From Aquatica leii (Eukaryota > Arthropoda > Insecta > Coleoptera > Lampyridae): 64,000 bases of DNA. The DNA lies in the NCBI GenBank assembly GCA_035610365.1, contig CM069437.1, positions 53,592,093-53,656,092 on the forward strand. The letters are read 5' to 3'. The position numbers and the translations under genes are program-made. The notes under the pieces were generated by a model that saw only the letters and a program-made list of their open reading frames with translations, was not told the origin of the DNA and ran no database searches. Below are positions 1 through 13,505 of the stretch, piece after piece. Every line of letters begins with the position of its first letter. The stretch's first letter is position 1.

Positions 1-19
1 AACCAGGAAGACATTCTTA

Positions 20-1840
20 TCTTAATATACTTATAAATAAATCTTCAAAGACATTTAATAGTGAGAAACTTGGCTTGTTAAACAAGGGTTTAAAATATAA
101 CTTACACTTTAACAAACTTCCTCTAGACAAAATAGGTATAAAGAGTTCGATTAAAACTTTCGAAGTTCTATAATATTTATTATTCTCGTATTACATTTGG
201 AAATAATTGCACGTGCAATTGCAATTCTTAATAAATTGCAGCAATTAACTTCAATAAAAACATTTTGGTACGAATTGATGGAACTGAATTGCAAGAAGGC
301 GTTGCACCTGCAATTTCTGTCTTATACTATGCAATATTGCTGTAATTTATTGCGAATTGAAATTGCACGTGCAATTATTGCCAAGTGTAATACGGGCATT
401 AGAGTAACCAGTAAAAGTTAAATTTAGGAAAATATGAAGAGAGTTGAAGGCTTCCTTTAATAGAAATTCAGAGCATTAAGCAATTAAAAGTTTCAGAATG
501 GCTGAATGTCATAACATTCTAACTGATTCTCAAAGATCACGGCTAACTGTAAGTCCCTATTTGTCCATGAATGTATTGTTTACCTACGATCCATTAACCA
601 GATAACGTTATGCGATCTATCGTTTTTGGCATCAACGTCAATAGTTTGCCAAGCAGCAACCAAATTTTAGTACCTTGAATCATACGAATTTACTAACATA
701 ATTAAAAACATAGAATTGACAACGGATGAATTATTAGTATCTTTTGATGTCAGTTCTCTGTTTTCAAATATTTCGGTCACTGAGACTTTAAACTATTTAA
801 AAGAAACGCTGAAATAACCATTTAGACAACATAACTATTTAGAACTCACTTGCTTGTGTACGGATCAAACCTTTTCTCCAATTACCGGCAAATTTTATAA
901 ACAAGAAGAACAAACAGCAATGGGTAACAGTAGATATCTTAGTTTATTGCTGACTTATGTATGGGCAGATTTGAAAGCAACCTAAAACGTAATTAGGACT
1001 ATTTTTCTGCGCTACGTGGATATTTTTGGGATAACATACACCAAGATATGCAATCCTTTAGATGAACTAAACCCAAAATTCTCATCCATCAAAATTACTT
1101 ATGAAACAGAAATGAATGGAAAATTTCCCTTTTTTGATATCTTTGTTTCAAGGAAGAATAGTGAATTTGACATATACAGAAAAACGAGTAGGATTGTTAC
1201 AAGTGATTCCAACCACTGTATATAGCATAAACTTGCAAACTTTAATTTCTTAGTCCACTGACTACTAAGCTTTCCATTGAGTAAACAAAATTTTGAAAAA
1301 AACTTCATGCAATAAAAGAAATTGCTGTATATAATGGATTTTTAGAGAAAAAACATTATTCTGAAACAGAAATTATACGTAAAATAATAGTACCACTTTA
1401 AAACAAAATAAATAAGATATACAAAAATATGTCAAATTACTTAATAATTCTATTTATACGAAGTGTCTATCTAGAACCTTAACAAAATTTGACTTCAAAA
1501 CAATTGTCAGTTCCAAAAATAGCTAACAAAGTTATTTACAAAACCCAAACGATCCAATAGACGTTAAAGATACATGCGAAATATATAAAATAAAATGTCA
1601 AAACTGCGAACAATTGGTTAAAAGAGCATTTGGCTAACACAAAATACAAAAGAGTAGGTAAGTCCAGCATTGCCAGCCATATAATCAAAATAAAAGTAAA
1701 CAACTATGTTTAATCATACAAGTTAAGAATAAAAACGAACTTGAGCTTGAGTTATTAAAGAATGAAGATCAAGGACCATTAGGTTTCTCTGAACTTTTAT
1801 AACCGACCATGCGCATCGAAGCTCACAAAGCCATAGTATA
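20..1840 (+). pseudogene. Penelope-like element copy 1, decayed RT and GIY-YIG
   Basis: Translated blocks fall in PLE order. An N-terminal block with LLNKGLKYN lies at about 50-160. A reverse transcriptase block with LLVSFDVSSLFSN lies at about 730-800. RYVD, at the place of the catalytic YVDD box, is near 1010. A FPFFDIFVSRK block, equivalent to the PLE 'LPFLDVLVTR' motif, is near 1130-1160. A degraded endonuclease tail with SIASH and LELELLKNEDQG follows at about 1650-1790. The frame changes several times and stops interrupt it, so it cannot encode a working enzyme. The family combines an RT with a GIY-YIG endonuclease and moves by target-primed reverse transcription. The copy probably continues beyond the left edge. 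An inverted-repeat element at 187-394 splits the N-terminal block from the RT. Confidence 0.75.
187..394. mobile_element. MITE-like inverted-repeat element inserted in PLE copy 1
   Basis: The two halves are near-perfect inverted copies. The left end begins CGTATTACA and the right end finishes TGTAATACG, with about 60-bp arms sharing AATAATTGCACGTGCAATT. It sits between the N-terminal and RT parts of the PLE, so it inserted after that copy. It has no coding capacity. I could not read a convincing target duplication, so the superfamily is unassigned. The apparent 74-codon reading frame across it is an artefact. Confidence 0.6.
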
Positions 1841-2628
1841 AATAGAATATTCATGTATTAATGTATCGGTAATGATTTCTACTATTTTTTTCACCATGTT
1901 CAAAATTTTATATTTTTGTATTAGATTTGGTTCTCAAGATAATGAGGCATATTTTTTTGTGCTTTCATTAGAGACTGGTTGACATGTTTAGGCATAATAA
2001 CATCAAATTTTGCAATCATGTTGATACATTTTTAAAAGATACTTTCCTTTTTTATAGAATTTATTAATAGTAAGTTCTATTCAAGCAAAAGTTAAACCTT
2101 ATCGGATCAATAACGGTATGTCAATATTGAATATCTATAGTTTTATTCGTTTTTCATTTGTATTAACAGATCAGTTTAGTGCTTTAAACCCTGAAAATGT
2201 AACTTACGTTTTTCGCAGTAACGTAAATGAAGCCAATTAATAATCCCATTATCGATTGCTGCAATGAAAACAATATTCTTTCTTTGGAATATAACAACCA
2301 TACCATAGTAAAACACGTCTGAGAACACTTACGCCCTAATTTGTTCTAAGGTATAATAATAATATTGTGACAAACATTTCTCGTCAACGTCATGAAGCTT
2401 TTAATCTTCATTAGAAGTGGATTGTAGCTGAATATTGACGTTGTCTTTAATTTTCCGCACCAGCAGTTCTCCGGCAGTAGTTAAACATACTGTATTGATT
2501 AAGAAAACAATATGGCTGCTACTAGGTTCTCTTTCTAATTCCGTCGTTGATATATAGGTTTTTTTTTGAACAATTTTTTTTAAAAACGTTATTTTTGTAT
2601 TTACTCCAAGTCAAAAAGAAAGCTAACA
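1841..2628. other. No gene seen
   Basis: AT-rich sequence between two PLE fragments. I see no reading frame with recognisable motifs and no convincing repeat. Confidence 0.5.
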
Positions 2629-2682
2629 GAAGTAGTATAACTTGGGCTTTGCCGTATTGTCGTTCCTGAACCCAAACAGACT

Positions 2683-2717
2683 GACGTTTCGCAAAACCTT
2701 GTAGCTTGCTTCTTTGC
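2683..2717 (-). ncRNA. Decayed hammerhead-ribozyme relic in PLE arm
   Basis: On the minus strand a 5-bp stem (GCAAG with TTTGC) is followed by GCGAAACGTC, matching the stem II plus GAAACGUC part of PLE hammerheads. The CUGAUGA core box that should precede it is not recognisable, so this is an inactive relic at best. Its assignment leans on the better motifs elsewhere in the window. Confidence 0.3.
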
Positions 2718-2989
2718 AATGGTGAATGTCACTGAAAGAAAACGTATAAGTGACGCTATTATATCATTAGCGAACCGTTTATTAATGGACTTTCACTTTA
2801 CGTTACTGTTTGACTGATTTTGTTATTACTCGAAGTTTGTGTCCTTTCCAAGAAGATCTTTGTCTTAGAAGGGTAGAGGTAGTACTGGTAGCCAAGATTT
2901 GCTGATTTTTAAGTCGTCTTTCCAGTTCATATTATATGAATATATGACAAAATAAACAGAGTGCTAAAGAAACTTAATATCAAAACTGT

Positions 2990-3476
2990 CTTCATAACTA
3001 AGAATACCCTTAACAATTAGTTTAGATGTGCTAAAGACAAATAAGGGTGTTTAAAACATGCCGGAATTTACAAAATTTCTGGTTTCTGTGGATCAAGTTA
3101 TATAGGACAGGCGGGACGCTCTATTGAAATTAGAGTAGAAGAACATATAGTTGACTGCAAACACCACAGAGTTACAAAATCACCAGTTGTAGAACACGTG
3201 TGGAACCAATGACACACGCTAAATTGTGACCAAACTAAAGTGTTGGCTAGAACTTTTGTCTACTTACCCAGACTACTCCGCAAAGCTTTGAAAATAAAAA
3301 AACATCCATATAAAGCGAACCGGGAAGACGATTTAAAACTCAGCAAATCTTGGATATCAATACTGCACCCTCTAAGACAAAGATCAACCTTTTTGGAAAG
3401 AACACAAAGTTTTACTCCGAGTAATAACAAATTTAGTCAAGCGGTAACGGAAAGTGAAAGTCGGTTTATTACCTGA
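2990..3476 (+). pseudogene. PLE GIY-YIG endonuclease fragment
   Basis: Frame 0 from about 2990 to the TGA at 3474-3476 reads a GIY-YIG nuclease. GIYKISGFCGSSYIGQAGRS contains the GIY and YIG halves, followed by the arginine and RVEEH of the conserved helix, then SPVVEHVW. This is the C-terminal endonuclease of PLEs, which nicks target DNA to prime reverse transcription. In-frame stops near 3020-3045 and at about 3210 break it, and no RT domain is attached, so it is a 5'-truncated dead copy. The PLE C-terminal block (LKIKKHPYKANREDD…) follows before the terminal repeat. Confidence 0.7.
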
Positions 3477-3640
3477 TCGCTAATGATATAATACCGTCAC
3501 TTAAACTTTTTTCTTCAGTGACATTCACCACTTCAAAGAAAAACCTCAGTTTGTTTAGGTTCATGAACGACAATACAGCAAAGGCCAAGTTCTACTTCTT
3601 GTTTTGGCTCTCAAAAAGAGATGCGGTCTAAGCTTATAAT

Positions 3641-6465
3641 CGTAACCAAGCAGTAAGTAACGTAGGTTTAAGATTCTATATAACTATTAATAAACAAATA
3701 AACACAAAATTTACTAGATAAATAAATTTCATTATTATAATAATTGCAGACTCCTTGAAATACAATAGTTGAAACGCATCACGACAAATGACAGAGGCTT
3801 TATTATGAATCACGAAAATGGTTTATCTATTTTTTTTGGAACAAAATGAATCTCGCTGAAGTATACGCAAAAAATTGTAATTACTGTAAAATAATGAATA
3901 ATTATATTTTTGCTATTGTTGAAAATTTATAAATTGAGAAGCTTTAACAGGCGCCTTTCAGTTCATGGTGCTCCCGTGCAACGTACAAATTGCCTAAATG
4001 TATGGCGCGGCTCTTATTGTGGTCTTATACGCTTGTTGATATTTCTTTAGATTCTACATGTACAGTTCCAAAATGGGTACAACAAAACTGAAAACTTTTA
4101 TAATATGTGCATAGCGGGGCTACACATTTCATTCTACTTTATTTTTAAAATAATGCCATTGTGTTACTTATATGACATGTTTTTTGTCACATTATAGATA
4201 TAGATGCATTCACACTTTCTAAGTTATTTAAAGTTATAAAAATTAGTTTGAAAAGTCTTTCTAACAGTATATCATTTTGGTTAACAAATATAATGTTACT
4301 GTTGCTTTAAATCAATTGTTATGAAAAAAAATTCTATTTTGCGAGAGTAAACGTTTGTTCTTTGAGCTCAGAAATCTATTTTATAAGTTAAACGTGAAGT
4401 AAGTCAAACCGACTTTATGAAATCAAACGTTAACTATCTCATCTATAAGGAGTTTCCGAAATTAAAATACAAAGTACGGCTAACCAAATATTTGTTCAAT
4501 ATTGCAAAGCTTTAATCACATTAATTTTTTGTGCCTAAGTATTTGCCAACTATCATCGAATAGGTTCGATCTCACTATGACAAGAAGTTTAACACTTATT
4601 ATTGATAAGTTAAGTTCGGATAGATCTTTGCATATGCAAATTTATATTTTAAACATTGTTACTTTTAAATGCTTATATTTACATTTTGAAACATAATTGC
4701 ATTTTATTTATCTTATGCTGTATAAGTTTTATCTAAGTGCTTTCTTTTTGTTTGGTAAGTTGCCGTAATTGTATGAAGTATGCGTATGGAAAAGAACATG
4801 TTGATATCTTGCAATTATTGATGAATGCCAAGAGGTAATTGCTCTTATTTAGATTGTCATGCAGTTTAAAAAACAGATAGATGAAACTTATTTAAGTTAA
4901 TTTGATAATGTTATTGCAAATTGAGTAATTTTGCTATTTGACTGATTCGATTACTTAGTTTGTCGAACATGCTAATTTCATTAATTATAATGTCAAGTTT
5001 ATAAACAACCAATTAAAGATTCTTATAAGAAAGCCCGATAAATGACTGTTGAGGTTTCTTTCCCATCAAAAGAAAACTCTGCAACAAAATTAATAATGAG
5101 GTCGCAAATTAGATGATTTGGTTTATTATAATTACTTTGAATTTAGTTTATCTAAAATTTATCTACATGCAATCACAAGAAATACCAACGTTTGCAACTA
5201 TAACCTAAAATATTTAATTTACAAAGTAAACTTTTTTTACTCTATACATACTGTCGAAACTAATGCAATAGCATCCACACGGCCCTAAATAATTTCGGTT
5301 TCAAATTTTATAATTGCAGTGCTCCTAAAATATATTTTTTATAATTCTCTATACTGTACGGTAATGGCTTTAAGCTGTACGTCAAACAAAATGCACAACG
5401 TTGTCTAATCGCTAATAAATGTATTACTTGTTAGTCGTAGTAAAAAATGTTGTTGTATCATTTTTATAGAATATTTTAAAACGGTTGCTTTGCAATAATC
5501 GTTAAAACACAGTCTTATTTAAATATGTTGATGATTACGTTTATCGTTTGAGCTTACAGAAGAAAGATTACTTATTTCATTAAAGTTTATTAAATGTTTA
5601 CATAAAACTAGATTGTCAACTACATTTTACTCTACATTCATACATTTACCTCAAAGTGTATACTAGAATTTCTATTTCTTGAGTTTCGATCTATATTGAT
5701 GAAGCTAGTTGTTACGTCATCATACGCCTTTTGGAACCGGATAGTTATAAAACACAAAAGTATATTTATCAGTATGTTGTTTCTGAAATCCATTTTGCGA
5801 TTTCTTAACATCGCTTAGAAATTGTAGTTTTCAGACATCCATGTCTTTGTAATATGGTTTTTTCTATAAACCTAACAGTTTTTTTTTTAAAGATTTTTTG
5901 CTTAACCGCGTACTCTGTTTCTAGTATTACTCTCATAGATAAAATGTAATTTTTCTAAACGTTACAAAATTATTTCAATTTATCTAGATTGTCTTTTTGC
6001 AAGATTTTTCAACTTTAGAACATTTTTAGTATTTTTAATCTTTGTACTGTGCTTTTCTGAAAACTTTGATTACCTTTCCTAATAACGTAGATTTGATTGA
6101 AATTGTTTTATTTCTTCTACTTCTGGATTTGATCAGAAAAATTCTATATTTAATTTCTCCGTTTTTACCAAAAAAAATATTATCAAGCGATGGTTGTTTT
6201 GATAATTGAGACATTACGTTTAAAGTTTGTAGCTTCCTAATAATAAGAAAATACTTTTCCAGTCTGGATAATTAATGTGTTGTTGTTATCACACAAGGTG
6301 AGCTTTCGTCACAAGTCGCAATGAACGTCTTTAGATCCCGAAACAAACTGATTGATTGCAGCATAAAGTAATTATTTCAATGGATTCCCTATTTTTTTGC
6401 GGATACTAATTAACAACATTCGCCAAAATCTTAGATTAGATTTATAGATTTTAAACACAATTTCA
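3641..6465. other. No gene seen, AT-rich
   Basis: About 2.8 kb of very AT-rich sequence. Short frames lack recognisable motifs. I see no inverted termini, RNA gene or clear tandem repeat. Confidence 0.5.
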
Positions 6466-7010
6466 TGACCCGTTTCTAGGACGTGTTTCGCCACCGCTGA
6501 CTTCAAATATTGTTTAAGACGACTACACCTTTGATGCTTTAATACAAATTCGCACGCTTTTACCAGTTTTGCCTATGTATGAACCACCACAAGAATTTGT
6601 ATTAAGGAACATCAAAGGTCGTCTTAAACAATCTTCGTAGTCAGTGGTGGCGAAACACGGGCTAAAAACGGGTCATCAAATTATGAATTTATGTTATTAT
6701 ATTATAAAGCATTAAAATTTTGACGAATGTTTTTAATTAGTATCAATGAAAAATTAGAGAATCCGTTGAAAGACTTAAAAATCTTTTTTAATATTAACCA
6801 AGATTTTAGTGTTCCTTTACCGAAGTTACCGGTCTATAAAAGCAGAACTTCATGGTGCAATCAATCAGTTTGTTCCGGGCTCTAAAGATGTTCCCTGCGA
6901 CGTGTTACAAAAGCTCAGTTTGTGTGATAACGACAACACAAAAATTATTCAGAATGAAAAAGTGTATTACGAATGCCACCCGTGCAAACCTAAATTCTAC
7001 TAATAAGAAA
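6466..7010 (+). mobile_element. PLE fragments, family A copy 1, head-to-head
   Basis: Sequence 6466-6552 is an inverted copy of 6591-6684. The minus strand of the left arm plus the 38-bp spacer reads a GIY-YIG block (CGGSYIGKTGKSVRICIK). The right arm reads CIKEHQ on the plus strand. Two GIY-YIG fragments therefore meet head to head. The plus-strand part continues to about 7010 with sequence repeated at 29.69-30.31 kb, for example TTTTTAATATTAACC and TGTGTGATAACGACAACAC. No intact frame remains. Confidence 0.6.
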
Positions 7011-7104
7011 ACAGTATAAAGACAACAAATCAAAACAGTTAGATGGCTTCGAAAATTAAACATTAATACATTTTTTGCAAAAAATGCAATAAACCTTTTA
7101 CTAG

Positions 7105-7542
7105 TCAAAGAAAATGTTTTAGAAAATATAAACTTTTATTTTTATTTAATGTTAAGTATGAGAAGCATAGTTTTTGTTTGATTTGGGCCACTACACAAGG
7201 AACGCACATGGTGCTGAAACTATTTGTCACACATGGACAACAAAGATGACTAAAAAATCGAAACAAAATGCAAACAAGTATTTTTTTGATAGTATAAAAA
7301 GTGATCATAACAAAAAAAATTAGACAAACAGAGTTTTTGCCGGTTTTACACTTGTTTTTGTTAGGTTTGAATAAAACTAAGGGAAATATGTACAAAATGA
7401 CGTATACGGGTAAAACAACAACATTTAAATTTTTGTGGCTAATACGTTTATAGTACTCACACTTACCGTTGAAGCAGAACATGTTGCCAAACATTGATTC
7501 ATTGATGCAAGCAAGCTGACTTAAAACGTGATATTGTTGCAC
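7105..7542 (-). other. 145-codon open frame, doubtful
   Basis: An uninterrupted minus-strand frame of 145 codons with many C, F, L and I residues. I recognise no domain. A tract such as VVVLPVYVILYIFPLVLF is hydrophobic but looks like low-complexity AT-rich translation. There is no visible promoter, splice context or partner gene. I list it only because it is the longest frame here not explained by a transposon. Confidence 0.12.
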
Positions 7543-7839
7543 TTAAATTTTTTTTGTTGATAAGGTATATATTTTTATTATAAAATAAGTTCTGACAGTT
7601 GTTTTTTATTGCGTACCTGTTCATTTACAATGCATATTAGTAATTCTTGAATATTTATTAATGTTTAATTTTTATTCATTTTAGAGTTTGATACATCAGT
7701 TATGTATAAAATTACATATACGAACAACGTCCAAATTGACATACTATGTCATTTTACTCGTATACGTTTTTCGCTTTTTGAAAACTTCTGCACGCCAGAG
7801 CTGGAGTGAATTATCGATGACGTAAAACTGTTTATAAAA

Positions 7840-9460
7840 AAGAAATGGGATGGCCGAAAGCAACTAAAACGTTTAGAGTTCCGTTTGGAGCAAATTTAAG
7901 AAGACACGCGCTTAACCAAAACAAAATTCTAAAACCCAAACATAAATGATTAGGAAGATATAAGGCTACTTTCCCGTTGAAAGTTGTGAAACAGCTTGAA
8001 GATCATTAAAATTTAATAGAAACGACATGTTTTGCTTTCACTTGCAAAAAAGTACAAGAACTAGCATATCAACAAAAAAACGGTTTTAAGAACTGCTTCA
8101 GTAAGAAAAAAAAGAGCAGGCCAGGAATTATTATCTGGATTTGGATAAAGAAATAAAACCATTAGTTTAAGAAATCCGAAACCCACGTCTGCAAGTAGGG
8201 AACAAGATTTCAACAAACCCCAAATCGAGCGTTTTTGCGTCATTGCAAGACGTTTTAGAAAAGTATAATTTTTTTTTGTTTCGCATTTACAACGTAGGTG
8301 AAGAGGGTTTATCTATAGTTTAGAAGCTCCAAAAGGTATTTGCAACTGCTGGACGCAAGCAAGTTGGAGTAATCACAAGTGCAGAAAAGGGATCTATAGT
8401 AACTTTTGTTCGTTGCATGAGCGCAACAGGCAATAATGTACTACCCTTTTCCTATTTTTTCTCGGAAAAACATGAAGAACGAGTTAATTGATAGGGCACC
8501 AATTGCCACTGTGGGTGTAGCGCAAGAGTCAGGCTGGATGATTTCTAACCTGTTTTATAAATGGCATGTCCATTTTCAGTTACACGTAAAAGCGATTCTA
8601 GAAGATAACGTTCTGGTTATTTTAGACGTACACCTCAGTCACAATAGAACTGACAATTTGAATTATGCCAAAGATAACGAAATTATGTTCTTCTGTCTAC
8701 CAACTCACTGCACCCACAGAATTCAACCTTTAGATATCTTTTTTGGACCACTGAAGGCTTATTTCAATCAAGAAATTATGTTGTTGTTTAAAGAACATAC
8801 TCGAGAGTGGGAATACACTTGCAAATTGGTTTCATTTTTGGCAAAGCATGTGAGAAAGCAGCAACTGTACAAAATACTTGTAGTTGTTTTAGAAAAACTG
8901 GTATATCGCCTCTAAGTCCACATATTTTCCTAGAATGTATTCGAACCAGGGAAACCGCTAATATTCCTCAGAAATTCGTTAATTAGTCAAACAGTTGCAA
9001 CACCTGAGCCTCAGCCCGAATCTACCGCATTCTACCCACATGGGGAATATATAACTAAACAAGGCAAACAAATTTAGTGCGAGACAGAACATTCATGAAG
9101 TGACTTCCACTCCAAATATGGAAGAAGTTAAAGCTAAATACGTTTTAAAACCTGAAAAGTCTACACTCACAGGAAAGAAAAAGTTACTAGGGTTACACAA
9201 TTTGGTATTGAAGCTCCTCGCGAACCAGCACCATCTACATCCGAAAAAGAATACAAATTAGGCCTAGATCTAAAAACAAAGTATCTAAACCTTTAGATCT
9301 GAGTTCAGAATCTGAGAAAGACCCTTTTGGCGATGTAAATGATGAAGCTTGTCCATGCATATATTGCAACGATTTGTTTGTGCGTTCTAGACCAAATGAA
9401 ATATGGTGCAGAAATTGCAAAAATTAGACACGTTCTTTATGTGCCAATGTTTAAAAACTA
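7840..9460 (+). pseudogene. Pogo-family (Tigger/jerky-like) transposase relic
   Basis: Successive plus-strand blocks in shifting frames match the pogo layout. An N-terminal helix-turn-helix block begins near 7850 (KTFRVPFGANLRRH). A CENP-B-like DNA-binding block follows, NGFKNCFSKKKK near 8090. The DDE part is in the open stretch 8436-8915 with ISNLFYKWHVHF, the second acidic site in VLVILDVHLSHNR, and FFCLPTHCTHRIQPLD. A C-terminal Cys-rich tail with CPCIYCNDLF and WCRNCKN ends near 9425. Stops and frameshifts separate the blocks, so it is dead. The enzyme would cut and paste the element at TA sites. I could not identify terminal inverted repeats. Confidence 0.75.
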
Positions 9461-12400
9461 CAAAAAAATATTTGTAAACTGTGTTTCTAATTTTCGGTGT
9501 TATTTTTACCTTATGTCATTTTATACGTATTATATGGGTAAAATGGTTTAGGACATATCCTATAAAAAAACTTTTTTTTTGTATAGTTGCAGTGTTGATT
9601 TTTTTGTTTTTCAACCGTCAATATATCAATGGTTGTTTAACTCATACAATCCTTTATATATTCTAAAAAATATCTAAAAAAAATTAAATTGAAAACACTA
9701 TGTCATTCTGTACATATTTCCTTTATGTTTGTAGTACAACAATAACGTAGATACAGCTAGACAAAGAATGCAAAACGGTACTTATACTATTTACAAACTG
9801 CAATGTCGGGATTTAAAAAAAAATAAATTAATTTTGATCGGTAACTCACAATTTTGATTAGTTTATATTTACAAACGTCTAATTTGGTACATCGCCAAAT
9901 TCCCAATTTACAAAACGTCAATTAATTAGCGGTAATATAAAAGTTTTTTTTAGTATCATCATTATAAGTCGTTTGTAACGTTTGTTATTCTAAAAAATGT
10001 TTTATATTTTTTTCAGAAATTAATTAAAGTCTGAATATACGTTGTATGTAACAAGGAACAACCGAATAAAGTTATAAAGCTCAAGCGGGGACCGAGTCTT
10101 AATGGCAGAGCTTGTTTTCTTGGAAAACAAATGCCATCTTTAAAGTAAATTATTACAGAAATAATTTCATCTGAATTTAGCTTCTTGTATTTATTTATAG
10201 AAGTTTGTTTCTACAAGAAGTTTTGTTGCGGCGTTTTTAAATGAGGATTTAAATCAGTCATAAGTAGAAGAGATATAGTCATGACGTAAATACTTCTAAT
10301 TATTTTTAGGTAAAAATACTTGATTAAATTGTGATGTTATTTATATCGTTCTATATTAGCTTTTTTTGACAGAAAATGTTAGATTGCGCTAAGTTAAGTC
10401 TTCAGAGAATTGTTTTTATTGCAACACTAATTTAAATGTTTATACAATATCTTAAAGCTTTTTTCTTGTTAGTCAGTTTTGTGGTAATAAAAATAGATCA
10501 TATAACAACTATAACAACCACCATTCATCATCAATCACAATTATAAAATTTCAACAAAGAATTATACTTGAAGAGCTTTTAGAAGTATATGTAAAGTACT
10601 TTTGGCAGACACTTTAATCAGTTCATAATACCAATAATTGTCAAAATAGATAAAATGTTATAGTCCCAGATAAGATGTAAATGTGCCAGTCAAAATAAAT
10701 AGTGTAGATAAATAAAAATAAGTTTTATCTGTGGATATATAAATTATTGTAAATGTTAAAAATGAATTAAAGTTTATTACAACATATAAATTCTTATTAG
10801 AAATAAACCGAGGACAGTTAATAAAGAATATAGTTTAAGCTGAAGAGATCAAATCTAGGACATTTTGAAACTCTTAGGACGGTTTGATAGATTCAGATTT
10901 TTAGTTTTTCCATTGCGGTGGTAGATTGATGGTTAACAACCATTTAGAACACATTTTTTTTATGTAAAAAAATAGAAACATGTTACTTAAGTTGCCAATT
11001 TATTTTAAAAACAAAAGTTGCTGATAACACGTTATAAAATTGTATTTATTGCTTAATTTACGTGACTTAAAGACATCTTAATTTTGACAAGTGTCAATTA
11101 CAAATTATTTCTACTAGTATCGTGTACCAATTGTCATTTAAATAAAATTAAGATATAATCACGATATTCGTCTGATTGTCCTTCGGTGTGGACATTGCCA
11201 TATTCAAGTTTTTATTGCTATTTAATCTAATATATTTTTACCTTGTACTAGTTTTTGGTTGAAATTTGCTTGTGGTATTTTAAATAAAATTTAGCAAATA
11301 GGTATTATTTTTAGTAAATTATACTTATTTTATTTATATAAGCACGATTATGTAAAAAACTAAATTATATTTTTTAAACGTCATTAAGAATCGTACAGAA
11401 AACGACCTACAAACATAAGAAAAGTAAATTTTTGATAGAAACATAAATTTTGTTTAAAAATACCACAAAACAGTTTTAAATCTGACATTAACTGAAGACA
11501 AATAGATACATTAAAAAAAACTAAATCCTCTTAGAAACAATGTGGTTACATAATGCTAAAACGCCAAGTCATCTGTAACAGACATCAATCAACAGCATTT
11601 TTTTAATACGTGCTTTCGTTGTAGTTTTTTCTTAATCTTTTTATTAGCATAAATAATTGCATTCATATAAAAAACCTATTGAGCATAATTAAGTGATGAC
11701 TAAAGATAAACTTGACCTTACATTGTATTAATTAAATAACAATGTCTATATAAAAAGAATTATATATGCAAATCTCAATAACAAAACATTATATAACTTT
11801 AAATATAGAATTTAAAAAAGTTGTAAATTCGACCGCAACTGTTTTTCCGACATGTGACACTAAAACAACTTTTTTGTTAATCTATGAGAACTATGATAGT
11901 AATGGCTTTAAAATTTATTTTTAAAAATGACAAAAAACATATTGTTTGTAAAAAGGTAATAAAAATTCAAATCATATGCATAGTGTCATATAGACAGACT
12001 ATATTCTTTTCGGTCACATACGCAAATAGAAATAGAAGTAGATTGTTGAAAACGCAGTGTGTCAAAAGTAGTTCGGTAGTGTTGGTAAAATTTAAAAATT
12101 AATTGTAAAATCTGTATAAAAAATATAGACTTGGGTATTTTTAACAAAATCTGGGTGCCCCATTTGTTTAGAAAAATGACACAAACGCAATCTTTGACTG
12201 ATTTAGTAGATAGACAAACAAGATATGCGTGTAATAAAAAACAAGTATTTAGTCAGCGTTTAAATAATCAAATCGGAGCCAAAATTGCAGACGATTAAGA
12301 AAAAAGACTATAGACCGATAGACTTAAAGCTAATGAAATTTTATAAAAAACCAGACACACGACGAAAAAAGTAAAACTTCATAGAATAATATGCAAAAAA

Positions 12401-12812
12401 AATGTATTGTCTGCTTTATCGAAATGGAATTAATATGAAGTTTTCCTGTGTAAATCAAATAATTAAAAACTAGCGAAATTAAATTTTCAAAAATACAATG
12501 TTAACTTACTATAGATTAAAAATTAAAACAAAGTCAAATTATTTAAATTTAAGTTGGATTGGAAACTAATTGACCTCGGCTAGAATTTAGATTCTAATGA
12601 CGTCCTGAGTTTGAAAGAAGCAAACTTTGAAACATTGTAAAATAGGAGTAATATTTTATGTTTTAAAAATTTTCTACACGATTATACATATTTTTTAGCA
12701 TTTAATTTAACAATTTAGTTAATTATATACGGACATGTTTTGCAAATAAAAATTAGCATTATTAGCATAAACTAAAAACTAAACATAAAAAATTTAAATA
12801 AAAATGAAGAAT
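9461..12812. other. No gene seen, AT-rich
   Basis: About 3.3 kb with no recognisable gene. A faint coding-like stretch near 12,150-12,420 (CNKKQVFSQRLNNQIGAKI) cannot be assigned and contains stops. Homopolymer A/T runs are common. Confidence 0.5.
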
Positions 12813-13265
12813 AAATAGTTGACAATTAATAAATTAATAACAATTAAACGTATTTGTCAATTTTAGACAGTATGCTATGTCTAAAAAAAATAAAATAAAC
12901 ATACTTAAAAAAATGCCAACCATATTTTATCTTCGGGACATTTATTTTCTTCTGATTTGAATATCAAAATTTTACATGTTTCCAATAAAGGATCTCTTTT
13001 AAATTCGTTAGATACTCTTGAAATAAATAAATTTTTATTCATTAGAGATTCTAATGATTTTTCTATAAATTGTCTAAATTAAATATTAAATTTAAATCCT
13101 ATTTTTCACAGTTCAAAATTATAGTTCGATTCTTTTTATTTTTCTATTCTTTTGATTATGTTTATTTTTTATTTTTATTTATTTAAATTTTCTTAAGATA
13201 TAGTAGACTATTTAAAATTGACAAATACGTTTATTTGTCATTAATTTATTAACTGTTAACTATTT
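12813..13265 (+). mobile_element. PLE copy 3: 3' scrap between inverted arms
   Basis: The arms 12,813-12,903 and 13,158-13,265 are inverted copies of each other, sharing for example GACAAATACGTTTA on the right. The enclosed sequence reads on the plus strand a block like the PLE C-terminal tail: ILHVSNKGSLLNSLDTLEIN at about 12,965-13,025. The architecture matches PLE copies 2, 4 and 7. The left arm keeps a small hairpin (TAGACA…TGTCTA on the minus strand) where a hammerhead stem II would be, but the core is gone. Confidence 0.5.
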
Positions 13266-13505
13266 TAGTTTAGTTAGTATTTTTTTATTTCCATTTCAGC
13301 CCCAGTAGAACAAATCCGTTTTTTAAATGTTACAATTTTGTTTTTTCAAAAACATTGAACGTTTTTAAAATTTTGGCTCAAACATGTTTTATAATTTTTT
13401 AACAAATAATTATTTTCGGGTTTTGAACCGCGTTCCATATTTACACTTTTCACAAAATTTATAAAACTTAGAAAACTTACAAACTTTAAAAAATTTACAA
13501 CGTTT

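Larger units (their letters stand above)
2629..3600 (+). mobile_element. PLE copy 2 with inverted terminal arms
   Basis: The sequence 2629-2940 is, in reverse complement, a close copy of 3325-3600. Both arms carry the end of the endonuclease region (…CAGCAAATCTTGG…) followed by the 3' untranslated terminal repeat. The arms enclose about 380 bp holding the GIY-YIG core. The simplest reading is two 5'-truncated PLE 3' ends fused head to head, or one element with an inverted copy of its terminal repeat at its 5' side. Both forms are known for Penelope-group 'pseudo-LTRs'. The right arm lacks about 20 bp at 3540/3541 that the left arm has at about 2691-2710, where the hammerhead stem II would lie. 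Confidence 0.7.

Noticed and set aside
7105..7542. A host gene of 145 codons
   Set aside because: Composition is what AT-rich translation gives, with no domain, partner exon or promoter. Listed only at low confidence.
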